A stretch of 64,000 nucleotides of DNA, taken from positions 101,525 to 165,524 of the forward strand of contig NZ_JAQLFJ010000005.1 of the NCBI RefSeq assembly GCF_028206795.1, written 5' to 3'. Below, piece by piece: positions 54,814 through 63,766 of the stretch. This DNA is from Collinsella aerofaciens. Lineage in GTDB: Bacteria; Actinomycetota; Coriobacteriia; Coriobacteriales; Coriobacteriaceae. A program made the translations under genes and the position numbers. The stretch's first letter is position 1. Every line of letters begins with the position of its first letter. Below the pieces are notes generated by a model. That model worked only from the letters and a program-made list of their open reading frames with translations. It ran no database searches and had not been told where the DNA came from.

Positions 54814-56811
54814 ATGGCAAAAAACACCGCAAACTATGGTAACGACAGTATCCGCCAGCTCAAGGACGAGGAGCGTGTACGCCTGCGCCCCGCCGTCATC
54901 TTTGGCTCGGACGGGCTCGACGGTTGCGCGCATGCCGCCTTCGAGATCCTGTCCAACGCCGTTGACGAGGCGCGCCAGGGCTACGGCAAGCTCATCACCC
55001 TTACCGCCTTTCGCGATGGCTCCATTCAGGTAGAGGACAATGGCCGCGGCTGCCCGCTCGACTGGAACCCCTCCGAGAAGCGCTTTAACTGGGAGCTCGT
55101 CTTTTGCGAGCTCTACGCCGGCGGCAAGTACAACAACAACCAGGGCGGCGACTACGACTTCTCGCTCGGCACCAACGGCCTGGGCTCGTGCGCGACCCAA
55201 TATGCCTCCGAGTATATGGACGTCACGGTTTGGCGCGACGGCAATAAGTACTCCCTGCACTTTAAGAAGGGCAAGGTCGTCGGTGCCAAAAAGAAGGCAC
55301 TCGAGATTGAGCCCAGCAATGAGGACCGTACCGGCACCACCATCAAGTGGCGCCCCGATCTTGAGGTCTTTACCTCGATCAGCATCCCCCACGAGTGGTA
55401 TCGCGAGACCATGCGCCGCCAGGCCGTGGTCAACGCCAACGTGACCTTCCGCCTGCGCATCGAGGGCGAAGACGGCAAGTTCTCCGAAGAGGACTTTTGC
55501 TATCCCAAGGGCATCGAGGACTACGTGCTCGAGAAGGTCGGTACCGACTACCTTACCGAGCCTTTCTTTATCGAGGCCGACCGTCGCGGTCGCGACCGCG
55601 AGGACCTGCCCGATTACAACGTAAAAATCACTGCTTGCATGTGCTTCTCGCGCACTTTCATGATGCAGGAGTACTACCACAACTCATCGTGGCTCGAGAA
55701 CGGCGGTTCGCCCGAAAAGGCGGCCCGTAGCGCTCTGACCAGCGCCATCGATGCCTACATTAAGCAACAGGGCAAATACAACAAAAACGAGAGCGGCATC
55801 AAATGGCAGGACGTCCAGGACTGCCTGGTGCTGGTGACCAACTGCTTCTCCACCCAGACGTCCTACGAGAACCAGACCAAGAAGGCCATCAACAACCGGT
55901 TTATCCAGCAGGCCATGACGGCCTTCTTTAAGGAGCGCCTCTCGACCTACTTGATCGAGAACAAGGACGCCGCCAATAAGATCATGGAGCAGGTGCTCAT
56001 CAACAAGCGCTCGCGCGAGAATGCCGAAAAGACGCGCCAGAGCATCAAGACCAACCTGCAGCAAAAGACCGACATGGCCAACCGCGTGCAAAAGTTCATC
56101 GATTGCCGCTCCAAGGACAAGAGCCGCCGCGAGATCTACATCGTAGAGGGCGACTCGGCAGCAGGCGCCATTCGCACCTCGCGCGATGCCGAGTTCCAGG
56201 GCGTTATGCCCGTCCGCGGCAAGATCCTCAACTGCCTGAAGGAGGACTACCCGCGCATCTTTAAGTCCGACATCATCATGGACCTCATGCGCGTGCTGGG
56301 CTGCGGTGTGGAGATCAAGGACAAGCGCATCAAGAACCTTGGCGCCTTTGACCTGGATAATCTCAACTGGAACAAGGTCATCATCTGTACGGACGCCGAC
56401 GTCGACGGTTATCACATCCGCACGCTCGTGCTCACCATGCTCTATCGCCTGGTGCCCACGCTTATCGACGAGGGCTACGTGTATATCGCCGAGTCGCCGC
56501 TCTACGAGATCAACTGCAAAGAGAAGACCTACTTTGCCTACACCGAGCTCGAGAAAAACGGCATCCTCAAGGAGATCGGCGACCAGAAGTGCTCCATCAA
56601 CCGCTCCAAGGGTCTTGGTGAGAACGATCCGGACATGATGTGGCTCACCACCATGAACCCCGAGACGCGCCGCCTGATCAAGGTGGAGCCCGAGGACGTC
56701 ACCAAGATGGAGACCATGTTCAACCTGTTGCTGGGCAACGACGAGGCGGGCCGTAAGCGCCATATCTCCGAGCACGGCAAGGAATACCTGGATCAGCTAG
56801 ACCTGCAATAG
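54814..56811 (+). CDS. Type IIA topoisomerase B subunit (ParE/GyrB-like, divergent)
   Basis: A 665-residue ATPase subunit. GHKL part: ILSNAVDEARQG, VEDNGRGCPLD and GTNGLGSC, the last replacing the usual GLHGVG. A transducer domain follows, then TOPRIM with IVEGDSAAG and CTDADVDGYHIR (all metal ligands present), and the terminal helical region. The length is that of ParE rather than the longer GyrB. Divergent GHKL loops set it apart from a housekeeping GyrB, so this is probably a second type IIA enzyme. ATG 54814 is used; the frame is open upstream into AT-rich DNA. The A-subunit gene follows after 45 bases. Confidence 0.8.
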   Translation: MAKNTANYGNDSIRQLKDEERVRLRPAVIFGSDGLDGCAHAAFEILSNAVDEARQGYGKLITLTAFRDGSIQVEDNGRGCPLDWNPSEKRFNWELVFCELYAGGKYNNNQGGDYDFSLGTNGLGSCATQYASEYMDVTVWRDGNKYSLHFKKGKVVGAKKKALEIEPSNEDRTGTTIKWRPDLEVFTSISIPHEWYRETMRRQAVVNANVTFRLRIEGEDGKFSEEDFCYPKGIEDYVLEKVGTDYLTEPFFIEADRRGRDREDLPDYNVKITACMCFSRTFMMQEYYHNSSWLENGGSPEKAARSALTSAIDAYIKQQGKYNKNESGIKWQDVQDCLVLVTNCFSTQTSYENQTKKAINNRFIQQAMTAFFKERLSTYLIENKDAANKIMEQVLINKRSRENAEKTRQSIKTNLQQKTDMANRVQKFIDCRSKDKSRREIYIVEGDSAAGAIRTSRDAEFQGVMPVRGKILNCLKEDYPRIFKSDIIMDLMRVLGCGVEIKDKRIKNLGAFDLDNLNWNKVIICTDADVDGYHIRTLVLTMLYRLVPTLIDEGYVYIAESPLYEINCKEKTYFAYTELEKNGILKEIGDQKCSINRSKGLGENDPDMMWLTTMNPETRRLIKVEPEDVTKMETMFNLLLGNDEAGRKRHISEHGKEYLDQLDLQ

Positions 56812-56856
56812 CAGCACATCGATAACGACGGCCCATAAGAAGTTCAAGAGGAAATC

Positions 56857-59097
56857 GTGGCAAAGAAGAAGACGAAGAACCAGCCAAAGAAAAAGCAGGT
56901 CAACGCCGAGAACGTCATCGGCCTGCACTCCGAGGTCACCGACCAGCCGATCACGCAGACGCTCGAGGTCAACTACATGCCCTACGCCATGAGCGTCAAC
57001 GTCTCGCGTGCGTTCCCCGAGATCGACGGCTTTAAGCCCTCGCACCGCAAGCTGCTCTACACCATGTACAAGATGGGCTTGCTCAAGGGCGAGCGCCAGA
57101 AGAGCGCCAACATCGTCGGCCAGACCATGAAGCTCAACCCGCACGGCGACGCCGCGATCTACGAGACGATGGTGCGTCTGGCAACCGGCAATGAGGCGCT
57201 GCTTGCCCCCTTCGTGGAGTCGAAGGGCAACTTTGGCAAATACTATTCGGGCGACCTGAGCTACGCCGCCTCGCGTTATACCGAGGCCAAGCTCTCCCCC
57301 ATTAGCGCCGAGATCTTCAAGGACATCGACAAAGACCCGGTCGACTTCGTCGACAGCTACGATGGTGCCATGAAAGAGCCGCGTCTGCTGCCCACCACGT
57401 TCCCCAACATCCTCGTCTCGGCCAACAAGGGCATCGGCGTCGCCATGGCATCCGACATTTGCGGCTTCAACCTCAACGAGGTCTGCACCGCTACGATGCA
57501 CTACCTGCAGGATCCCGACTGCGACCTGCTCGAATATATGCCCATGCCCGACTTCTCGACCGGCGGCGAGATCATCTACCGCCGCGAGGAGATGGAAAAG
57601 ATAATCGAGACCGGCCTTGGCAGCTTCCAGATCCGCTCCCGCTGGCGCTGGATTCCCGAAGAGCGCATCATCGAGGTCTACGAGATCCCCTACACCACCA
57701 AAACCGATGTCATCATCGAGCGCATCGTCAAGCTCTCCAAGGAGGGCAAGGTCAAAGAGATCGCCGACATCCGTGACGAGACCGACCTTTCGGGCCTGCG
57801 TATCGCCATCGATCTTAAGCGCGGCGTCGACCCCGACAAGCTCATGGCCAAGCTCTATCGCTCGACCACGCTGCAGGATTCGTTCTCGTGCAACTTCAAT
57901 GTGCTGGTCGATGGTTACCCTCGCGTTATGGGTGTGCGCCAGATCCTGCACGAGTGGGTCAAGTGGCGTATTGAGTCCACGCGTCGCCGCATTAACTTTG
58001 ACCTGGGCAAAAAGTCCGAGCGTCTGCACCTGCTGCACGGCCTCGAGGCAATTCTGCTCGACATCGACAAGGCGATCGCCATCATCCGCGGCACCAAGCT
58101 CGAGGCCGAGGTCGTGCCCAACCTTATGAAGGGTTTCGACATCGACGAGACCCAGGCCGAGTTTGTTGCCGAGCTCAAGCTCCGCAACATCAACGAGGAG
58201 TACATCCTCAACCGCACCAAGGACATTGCCAAGCTTGAGGGCGAGATTGCCGAGCTTGAGGAGATCCTCTCCAGCGAGGAGAACATCAAGAAAGTCATCA
58301 GCGACGAGCTGGCAGCGGTCAACAAGAAGTACGTGATGCCGCGCCGCACGGGCAGGATCGAGCCCCATGAGGTTATCGAGGTGAGCCTGGAGCCCGAGGT
58401 CGAGGAGTACCCGGTCACCATCATGCTCTCGCGCGATGGCTATCTTAAGAAGATGACGGACCGCGTGCTCAAGAAGGCGACCACGCTCAAGTACAAGGAC
58501 GGCGACAAACCCTTTATCGAGTTCCCGTCCTCCAACACCCACGAGCTGCTGGTCTTTACCAACAAGAGCCAGGTGTACAAGTGCAAGGTCGCGGCGTTTG
58601 AGGATACCAAGTCGACCCAGCTGGGCTCGTACCTTCCGACCGATCTCGAGATGGAACCCGACGAGAGCGTCATCTGGGTCATCGACCCCGAGGACTACAA
58701 GGCCGACGTGCTGTTCGTCTTTGAGAACGGCCGCGTGGTGCGCGTCGCGCTTTCTGGATACGTTACCAAGACCAACCGCAAGCGCCTTAAGAACGCCATC
58801 TACGGCGGCAGCAAGCTGCTGTATGCGCAGGTGCTCAAGGAGGACCGCGACCTCGCGCTGGTCTCGAGCGACTACCGCCTGATGAACTTCAACACGTCGC
58901 TGCTCAAGACCAAGACGACCACCAACACGCAGGGCGTCCAGGCCTTTACGGCCAAGAAGGGCCGCTCGGTCACCACCGTCGGCACGACCGAGGAGATCCT
59001 CGGCGCCGGCGTCTCGGCCGAAAAGTTCACCGCGCAGAGCCTGCCCTCTGCTGGTGCCCTCATGAAAGAAAACGACATGCCGAGCCTGTTTGACTAA
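56857..59097 (+). CDS. Type IIA topoisomerase A subunit (ParC/GyrA-like)
   Basis: A 746-residue DNA-cleaving subunit. Lys-rich N-terminal tail (AKKKTKNQPKKKQ), winged helix with SANIVGQTMKLNPHGDAAIYE, catalytic Tyr in AASRYTEAKLSP (about residue 149), tower and coiled coil (LEGEIAELEEILSSEENIKK), then a C-terminal beta-pinwheel that lacks the QRRGGKG GyrA box. Without that box it should decatenate or relax rather than introduce supercoils. Start GTG 56857 has GAGGAA. Works with the preceding gene. Confidence 0.82.
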   Translation: MAKKKTKNQPKKKQVNAENVIGLHSEVTDQPITQTLEVNYMPYAMSVNVSRAFPEIDGFKPSHRKLLYTMYKMGLLKGERQKSANIVGQTMKLNPHGDAAIYETMVRLATGNEALLAPFVESKGNFGKYYSGDLSYAASRYTEAKLSPISAEIFKDIDKDPVDFVDSYDGAMKEPRLLPTTFPNILVSANKGIGVAMASDICGFNLNEVCTATMHYLQDPDCDLLEYMPMPDFSTGGEIIYRREEMEKIIETGLGSFQIRSRWRWIPEERIIEVYEIPYTTKTDVIIERIVKLSKEGKVKEIADIRDETDLSGLRIAIDLKRGVDPDKLMAKLYRSTTLQDSFSCNFNVLVDGYPRVMGVRQILHEWVKWRIESTRRRINFDLGKKSERLHLLHGLEAILLDIDKAIAIIRGTKLEAEVVPNLMKGFDIDETQAEFVAELKLRNINEEYILNRTKDIAKLEGEIAELEEILSSEENIKKVISDELAAVNKKYVMPRRTGRIEPHEVIEVSLEPEVEEYPVTIMLSRDGYLKKMTDRVLKKATTLKYKDGDKPFIEFPSSNTHELLVFTNKSQVYKCKVAAFEDTKSTQLGSYLPTDLEMEPDESVIWVIDPEDYKADVLFVFENGRVVRVALSGYVTKTNRKRLKNAIYGGSKLLYAQVLKEDRDLALVSSDYRLMNFNTSLLKTKTTTNTQGVQAFTAKKGRSVTTVGTTEEILGAGVSAEKFTAQSLPSAGALMKENDMPSLFD

Positions 59098-59137
59098 AAC
59101 AACGGCGACCAAACCGTCATGGTTTTACAAAGCAGCG

Positions 59138-59173
59138 GGGCCCGGAGCGCAGTAAACGCTGTGCCCTGGGCCC
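59138..59173 (+). terminator. Possible terminator of the topoisomerase operon
   Basis: GGGCCC...AGCG / CGCT...GGGCCC hairpin, 41 bases after the stop; no T run. Confidence 0.35.
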
Positions 59174-59196
59174 TATGCATTACACCAGCATCATCC

Positions 59197-60486
59197 CTAT
59201 AGACAAAATGCCGCATAAAGTGGAACAGACATAAGCCCATCATTCATTCTAAAGGGCTTAGTCGATAGCCTGATAAGGCGTACGCCCGGATGGGTCTTTT
59301 TAAGTGAGGACAGGCTTCGAGATCTTGTGTTCTCTCCCGCCTTGACTTCAATCGCAGACAAGCATCCCTGCTTCTCTACTACAAAGTCGATTTCCGCACG
59401 ATTATCTCGCGCCCAATAATGCAGCGGATAGCCCATGGCTGAAAGCTGTTGGGCGACGTAGTTTTCGGTAAGTGCACCCATGAATGTGCCGCCGATACCG
59501 GCAAGAATATCGGCGCGTTGAGCACCGGCCTTGGAGACGAGCAGCCCTGTATCCGCCTGATAGATTTTAAAAGCAGAAGGGTTAACGAAGGCCTCTAAAG
59601 GGCTTTCGATCTGCCCGACTAGGCTGCAGCGCGCCACCGTACCCGACAATACAAGCCAGTCGAGAGCATCTCCAAAGAGAGACGCATTGCCCCCCGCTCG
59701 CACTACCTTGTATTGAAATTTACGATTCTCTTTGGCAAGCTGCTGTGGAATGGAATCGAAGCACGCACGCGTCTTTGCGCTCAAGCGCTCATCAGCATAT
59801 TTATTAGTGTCGGCGGAGTATCCGTCGAGAATAATCCGATGCTTTTCGGCCACATCAATGATTGACTGATCATCGATGTACGTTTGGACCGCCTCGGGCA
59901 TTCCGCCAACAACAAGATACTGCCGATAGAGCCCAAGCGCCTTTTCATGAAGGCTTGGCGCAAGAGGACCCATAAACTCGAATGATGAGCGTATCTCGTC
60001 GACCAGCTGATCGTGCCCCATCGCCCAGAGAAACTCCTCGAAATCGAGTGGAGTCATCTCGATCAAGTCGGTCTTTCCGACGGGGAACGAATACGACTGA
60101 TGGTTAATGGCAACCCCAAGAAGCGACCCAGCAGCCGCAACGTAATACTCGGGAGCATCTTCGCAAAAGTATTTAAGGGAAGTGAGCGCTTCCTCGCATG
60201 CCTGGATCTCGTCAATGAACAGTAAGGTTTTGCCAGGCACGATACGCTGTCCCGTACGAGCCTCGATCGCGCGCACAATCGAATGAGGGTCAAGACCGCC
60301 CGAAAAATCCGCTCGCGCCGACCGGTCGTTCTCAAGATTAACGTAGACAACCGATTCGAAAAGATCCTGGGCGTACGTTCTGAGCAAATAGGTCTTGCCA
60401 CACTGGCGCACGCCTTTGACCAGCAAAGGTTTTCTATCAGCTCTGTCTCGCCATTCCCTAAGTAGCTCGCCTGCCTTGCGACGCAT
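59197..60486 (-). CDS. AAA ATPase with DUF4143 nuclease-like domain
   Basis: A 429-residue protein: N-terminal AAA_14 ATPase (KGVRQCGKTYLLR Walker A, LLFIDEIQ Walker B, LKYFCED, GSLLG) and C-terminal DUF4143 (about 220-390) with GALTENYVAQQL and HYWARDNRAEIDFVVE, plus IEVKAGE, a PD-(D/E)xK-like core. The family is widespread and mostly uncharacterised; a nucleic-acid or defence role is often suggested. AGGGAAGG precedes ATG 60486. Monocistronic, with an AT-rich promoter region to its right (60493-60600). Confidence 0.85.
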   Translation of the reverse strand: MRRKAGELLREWRDRADRKPLLVKGVRQCGKTYLLRTYAQDLFESVVYVNLENDRSARADFSGGLDPHSIVRAIEARTGQRIVPGKTLLFIDEIQACEEALTSLKYFCEDAPEYYVAAAGSLLGVAINHQSYSFPVGKTDLIEMTPLDFEEFLWAMGHDQLVDEIRSSFEFMGPLAPSLHEKALGLYRQYLVVGGMPEAVQTYIDDQSIIDVAEKHRIILDGYSADTNKYADERLSAKTRACFDSIPQQLAKENRKFQYKVVRAGGNASLFGDALDWLVLSGTVARCSLVGQIESPLEAFVNPSAFKIYQADTGLLVSKAGAQRADILAGIGGTFMGALTENYVAQQLSAMGYPLHYWARDNRAEIDFVVEKQGCLSAIEVKAGENTRSRSLSSLKKTHPGVRLIRLSTKPFRMNDGLMSVPLYAAFCL

Positions 60487-60665
60487 GCGCAACCTTCCCT
60501 CATGAACTTCTGTTTGACAATATTTTAACGCGGATTAATTTGTTTTCAGTTATTTTTCTGCGTTTAATAATTGTTCTATACGCGCTTGAGGGAATGCGCC
60601 CCTATCTCTCGGTAAGGACAGCAAGCATTTCCACCAACGCTGATTGCCATGCGTTCTTCTTGTCC

Positions 60666-61196
60666 TTAGGCAAGCTTGCGAGCGAGCTCTCGCACCTCTT
60701 TCAACTTGGGCGAGGATGCCATGCTGTCGCGCTCGGTCATACCGCTGATGGTGACAATGCCCTGGTCCTCCCACTTGCAGTACGCGCAGGTTGACTTGTA
60801 CATAGCGATCGCCGCATCATAGACACCCTCGCTGTGGCTATCGAGTAAAAGGGCCGTCTTGGTGAACGGGAATCCCGTGGCACCGAAGGCGTACAGGCGG
60901 TCGATGGCGGTCTTTTCCTGCGCAGTGATATCAAACCAGTAGATAGGCGAAGCGAAGACAACCATGTCGGTGTCTTTCAGCGACTCAATCACGTTGGCCA
61001 TGTCATCCTTCTGCACGCAGACGCCCTCATGGGCGAAGCAGTACTGGCATCCCAAGCAGCCGGCGATCTTCTTGCTGGCAACGCGGATGACCTCGACCGT
61101 ATGGCCGCCCTCACGCGCGGTCTCGGCAAACGCCTCGACCATGGTATCGGTATTAGCGCCCTTACGCGGGCTGCCGCTCAATACAACGATAATCAT
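60666..61196 (-). CDS. Flavodoxin-fold NAD(P)H-dependent FMN reductase
   Basis: A 176-residue protein: LSGSPRKGANTDTMVEAF (FMN phosphate loop), CLGCQYC with paired cysteines, FASPIYWFDITAQEK, and a C-terminal YCKWEDQG segment. This is the NADPH-dependent FMN reductase/iron-sulfur flavoprotein-like family. The four cysteines might hold a cluster. Redox partner unknown. GAGGG precedes ATG. The following gap (61197-61394) contains only a CATGCTGC/GCAGCATG hairpin at 61213-61234. Confidence 0.8.
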   Translation of the reverse strand: MIIVVLSGSPRKGANTDTMVEAFAETAREGGHTVEVIRVASKKIAGCLGCQYCFAHEGVCVQKDDMANVIESLKDTDMVVFASPIYWFDITAQEKTAIDRLYAFGATGFPFTKTALLLDSHSEGVYDAAIAMYKSTCAYCKWEDQGIVTISGMTERDSMASSPKLKEVRELARKLA

Positions 61197-61394
61197 AGGA
61201 TTCCCTCTCCCTCATGCTGCAGGCGCGCAGCATGCTTTCTTGTAACCAAAACGAATGGTGTTAATCAATCGCCAGCAGGCCATATCTCTTGTTCAAGTTC
61301 CCTAAAGAAGCTCAAGACGATTGCGATTGCCTTATACAACGTCGAAAATCAAAGAGGGCCCATAGCAACGCCACCTACCTGAAATGACATGCGG

Positions 61395-61955
61395 TCAAGA
61401 CGAGCTACGAGGATCGTGACGAGCCGATACCGCCCGCATGCCCCCTTCGGAATAGGCGCTGAGCAGCTCCTGAGCGTGAGCAAACTCGGGCCCTCGCCTC
61501 CAACCGAGCAGGCGGTTGACCGCGAGATTTCCCTGGACGTTGTGGACGAAGAGCAGATAGGCGTCCTCGCGCGAAAGCCCAGTCTCCTCCATGATCGAGG
61601 GAACCATCTGCTCGGCGCCGCGCTCGACGACGCGCTGTGCCACCCGGGCGTACGCGTCGTCATCCGAGTAGAGCAGATAATAGTCATCGTTTGCCGGCGG
61701 ACGCTGGCAGAGGGCACCCGCCTCCGTTCCCTCGAGCGGCGGCACCGCCGCCAAGGCCTCGTCGATAAGCGCGTCGAGCAGGGCGAACTTGTCCTCGTAG
61801 TGCAGATAGAACGTGCCACGGTTGATATCGGCGCGGCGGCAAATATCCGCTACCGTCATCTTCGCGAAGCCGACCTCGGCCAGCAGCGCGAAGAACGCCT
61901 CCCGTATGACCGAGAGTGTATAGCGTCGGCGACGATCGATCTTCCCCGCTTCCAT
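61395..61955 (-). CDS. TetR/AcrR-family repressor
   Basis: A 186-residue regulator: N-terminal helix-turn-helix (MTVADICRRADINRGTFYLHYEDK) and a helical ligand domain of the TetR_C_33-like kind. ATG 61955 follows GGAGG. It is divergent from the sirtuin operon with 143 bases between, and a 20-bp palindrome overlaps the operon's -10, so it is the probable repressor. Confidence 0.85.
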   Translation of the reverse strand: MEAGKIDRRRRYTLSVIREAFFALLAEVGFAKMTVADICRRADINRGTFYLHYEDKFALLDALIDEALAAVPPLEGTEAGALCQRPPANDDYYLLYSDDDAYARVAQRVVERGAEQMVPSIMEETGLSREDAYLLFVHNVQGNLAVNRLLGWRRGPEFAHAQELLSAYSEGGMRAVSARHDPRSSS

Positions 61956-62058
61956 TACCCCTCCAATTGCAACGCTCGACAATGCCCGGCAAACGCTCGT
62001 TTATCGACAGCAGGCCGAAGCTGTTCATTGCTCTTAAGCAAATCGACATGGATACTTT

Positions 62059-62078
62059 TTATAGACACCTGTTTATAA
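62059..62078. promoter_or_regulatory. TetR operator overlapping the sirtuin promoter
   Basis: TTATAGACACCTGTTTATAA, a 20-bp palindrome with two mismatched positions, covering the TATAAT -10 (62074-62079) of the plus-strand operon. Confidence 0.65.
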
Positions 62079-62098
62079 TAGCTGAAAGAAGGTATCCA

Positions 62099-63064
62099 GT
62101 GACCCTGTACGAGCAGCTCGTTATCGAGCTCACCAACCAATCGTTTTCCCTTCAGGCCGCCTACCGCAGCGGCGGCACGCCCTATGAGCTGAGTGACCGC
62201 GAGCCCGAGCCCTACGACCAGCAAATCAGGGACTTCGCCCGCATGATCGAGGAAGCCGATTGCGTGCTGGTGGGCGGGGCCTCTGGGCTCTCCGCGGCGG
62301 GCGGCGGCGACTTCTATTACGAGGACAACGCAACCTATCGCAGGCATTTCGGCAAATTCGCCGAGCGCTACGGTTTCAAGGGCGCTTTCGAGGGGTCGTT
62401 CTACCGCTGGCCCACCGCCGAGGCGCGCTGGGGATACCTCGCCACCTTCCTCGACACCACGCTCAACGCCCCGCTGCGCAAGCCCTACAGGGACCTCGAC
62501 ACCATTATCGCCGAGAAGGATTTCTTCGTGCTCACCACCAACCAGGACACGCAGTTTGTGAAGCTCTATCCCTGGGAGAAAGTGGCAGAGATCCAAGGCG
62601 ACCACCGCTTCTTTCAGTGCTCCCACTGTTGCACCGACGCGGTGTGGGATGCGGTCGAGCCGGTCTCCCGCATGGTAGAGGCCATGGGAGACGGCCTTGA
62701 GGTTCCGACAGAGCTCGTGCCGCGCTGCCCGCACTGCGGGGCAGAGGCGTTCCCCTGGGTTCGCGGCTACGGCAACTTCCTGCAGGGCGAACTCTACGAG
62801 GAGCAGTACCGCAAGGTGTCCGACTGGCTCGACGCGCACGCACGGCAGAGGATCCTCTTCCTCGAGCTGGGTGTGGGCCGCATGACGCCCGCGTTTATCC
62901 AGGAGCCGTTCTGGGCCCTCACGGCGCAGTTACCGCAGGCCAGCTACATCGCCGTAAACAACAAGACGCAGTTTCTCCCCCGCGCGATCGAGGATCGGGG
63001 GCTCGCCGTTCGCGCCGACATCGCCGACGTGCTTGCCGACGTGCGCAAGACGCTGGGGAGGTAG
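62099..63064 (+). CDS. SirTM-like class M sirtuin, copy 1
   Basis: A 321-residue SIR2-fold protein: NAD loop GGASGLSAAGGG (about 59-70), TTNQDTQF with Asn148, IQGD with Gln166, zinc cysteines C174/C177 (QCSHC) and C210/C213 (RCPHCG), then LELGVGRMTP and AVNNKTQ. Asn and Gln at these sites with no catalytic His in QGxxH order match SirTM enzymes, which ADP-ribosylate lipoyl-carrier proteins, rather than deacetylases. Start GTG 62099 follows GAAAGAAGG; an upstream in-frame ATG overlaps the operator. First gene of a three-gene run. Confidence 0.8.
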   Translation: MTLYEQLVIELTNQSFSLQAAYRSGGTPYELSDREPEPYDQQIRDFARMIEEADCVLVGGASGLSAAGGGDFYYEDNATYRRHFGKFAERYGFKGAFEGSFYRWPTAEARWGYLATFLDTTLNAPLRKPYRDLDTIIAEKDFFVLTTNQDTQFVKLYPWEKVAEIQGDHRFFQCSHCCTDAVWDAVEPVSRMVEAMGDGLEVPTELVPRCPHCGAEAFPWVRGYGNFLQGELYEEQYRKVSDWLDAHARQRILFLELGVGRMTPAFIQEPFWALTAQLPQASYIAVNNKTQFLPRAIEDRGLAVRADIADVLADVRKTLGR

Positions 63065-63067
63065 CGC

Positions 63068-63766
63068 ATGGAGACGGCGAAAGCAGTTCGCATAGGCAGG
63101 GCGCTAGCCGAAGCGGATCTTGTCATCATCGGCGCTAGCAACGGACTCGACATGGCGGAGGGGCTCAACCTTTTCTGCGCCGATGCTCATTTCCAAGAGG
63201 CGTACGGGGACCTCGCCCAGGCAGACGGCATCGGCTGCATACTGCAGGGGCTCGCTTCCCCGGATGCCAGCGTGCGACGCCGATGGGCCGAGCGGTTCCA
63301 TCAAAAGGAGTATCTCGAATATGAGCCCGGCTCGCTCATGAACGGGCTGCGGCGTCTTACGGAGCACGCCGACACCTTCGTGGTCACATGCAACATCGAC
63401 GGGCACTTCGCGCGCGCCGGGTTCGACGAGAACCGCGTGCTCGAGACGGAGGGGGGCATACGCACGTCGATCGACGAGCGGCGTCTCGCCCATCCAGACG
63501 CCCTCGCCACGGCCCAGCTCGAGGAGCTCGAGCGCCTTGTGCAAGCCCATCGCAACGGCAGGGTCGCCATCCTCGAACTTGGCGTGGGACTGCGCAACGG
63601 CATCATAAAGCACATGCTCGCCCAGATCGCGAACGTCTGCGAGCACGCCACCTACATCGTGTTCAACTACAGCCAGGCTATGGCGCCCGATGCATCGTGC
63701 GAGACGATTCTCGTTGACGGCGATATGGCCCCGGCTTTCGAGGAGATTGCCCAATGCCGTCTCTAG
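63068..63766 (+). CDS. SirTM-like sirtuin, copy 2, degenerate
   Basis: A 232-residue paralogue. NAD loop is IGASNGLDMAEG, TCNIDGHFARAGF keeps the Asn, but the Gln position is ETEGG and the zinc cysteine pairs are missing; the protein is about 90 residues shorter than copy 1. LELGVGLRNG is retained. It may be a catalytically altered or structural partner. It begins 3 bases after copy 1. Confidence 0.75.
   Translation: METAKAVRIGRALAEADLVIIGASNGLDMAEGLNLFCADAHFQEAYGDLAQADGIGCILQGLASPDASVRRRWAERFHQKEYLEYEPGSLMNGLRRLTEHADTFVVTCNIDGHFARAGFDENRVLETEGGIRTSIDERRLAHPDALATAQLEELERLVQAHRNGRVAILELGVGLRNGIIKHMLAQIANVCEHATYIVFNYSQAMAPDASCETILVDGDMAPAFEEIAQCRL

Noticed and set aside
56797..59112. 771-codon minus-strand ORF
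   Set aside because: It lies wholly antisense to the topoisomerase A gene; the product is a low-complexity Val/Leu/Asp/His-rich string without motifs, a shadow of GC-rich codon use.
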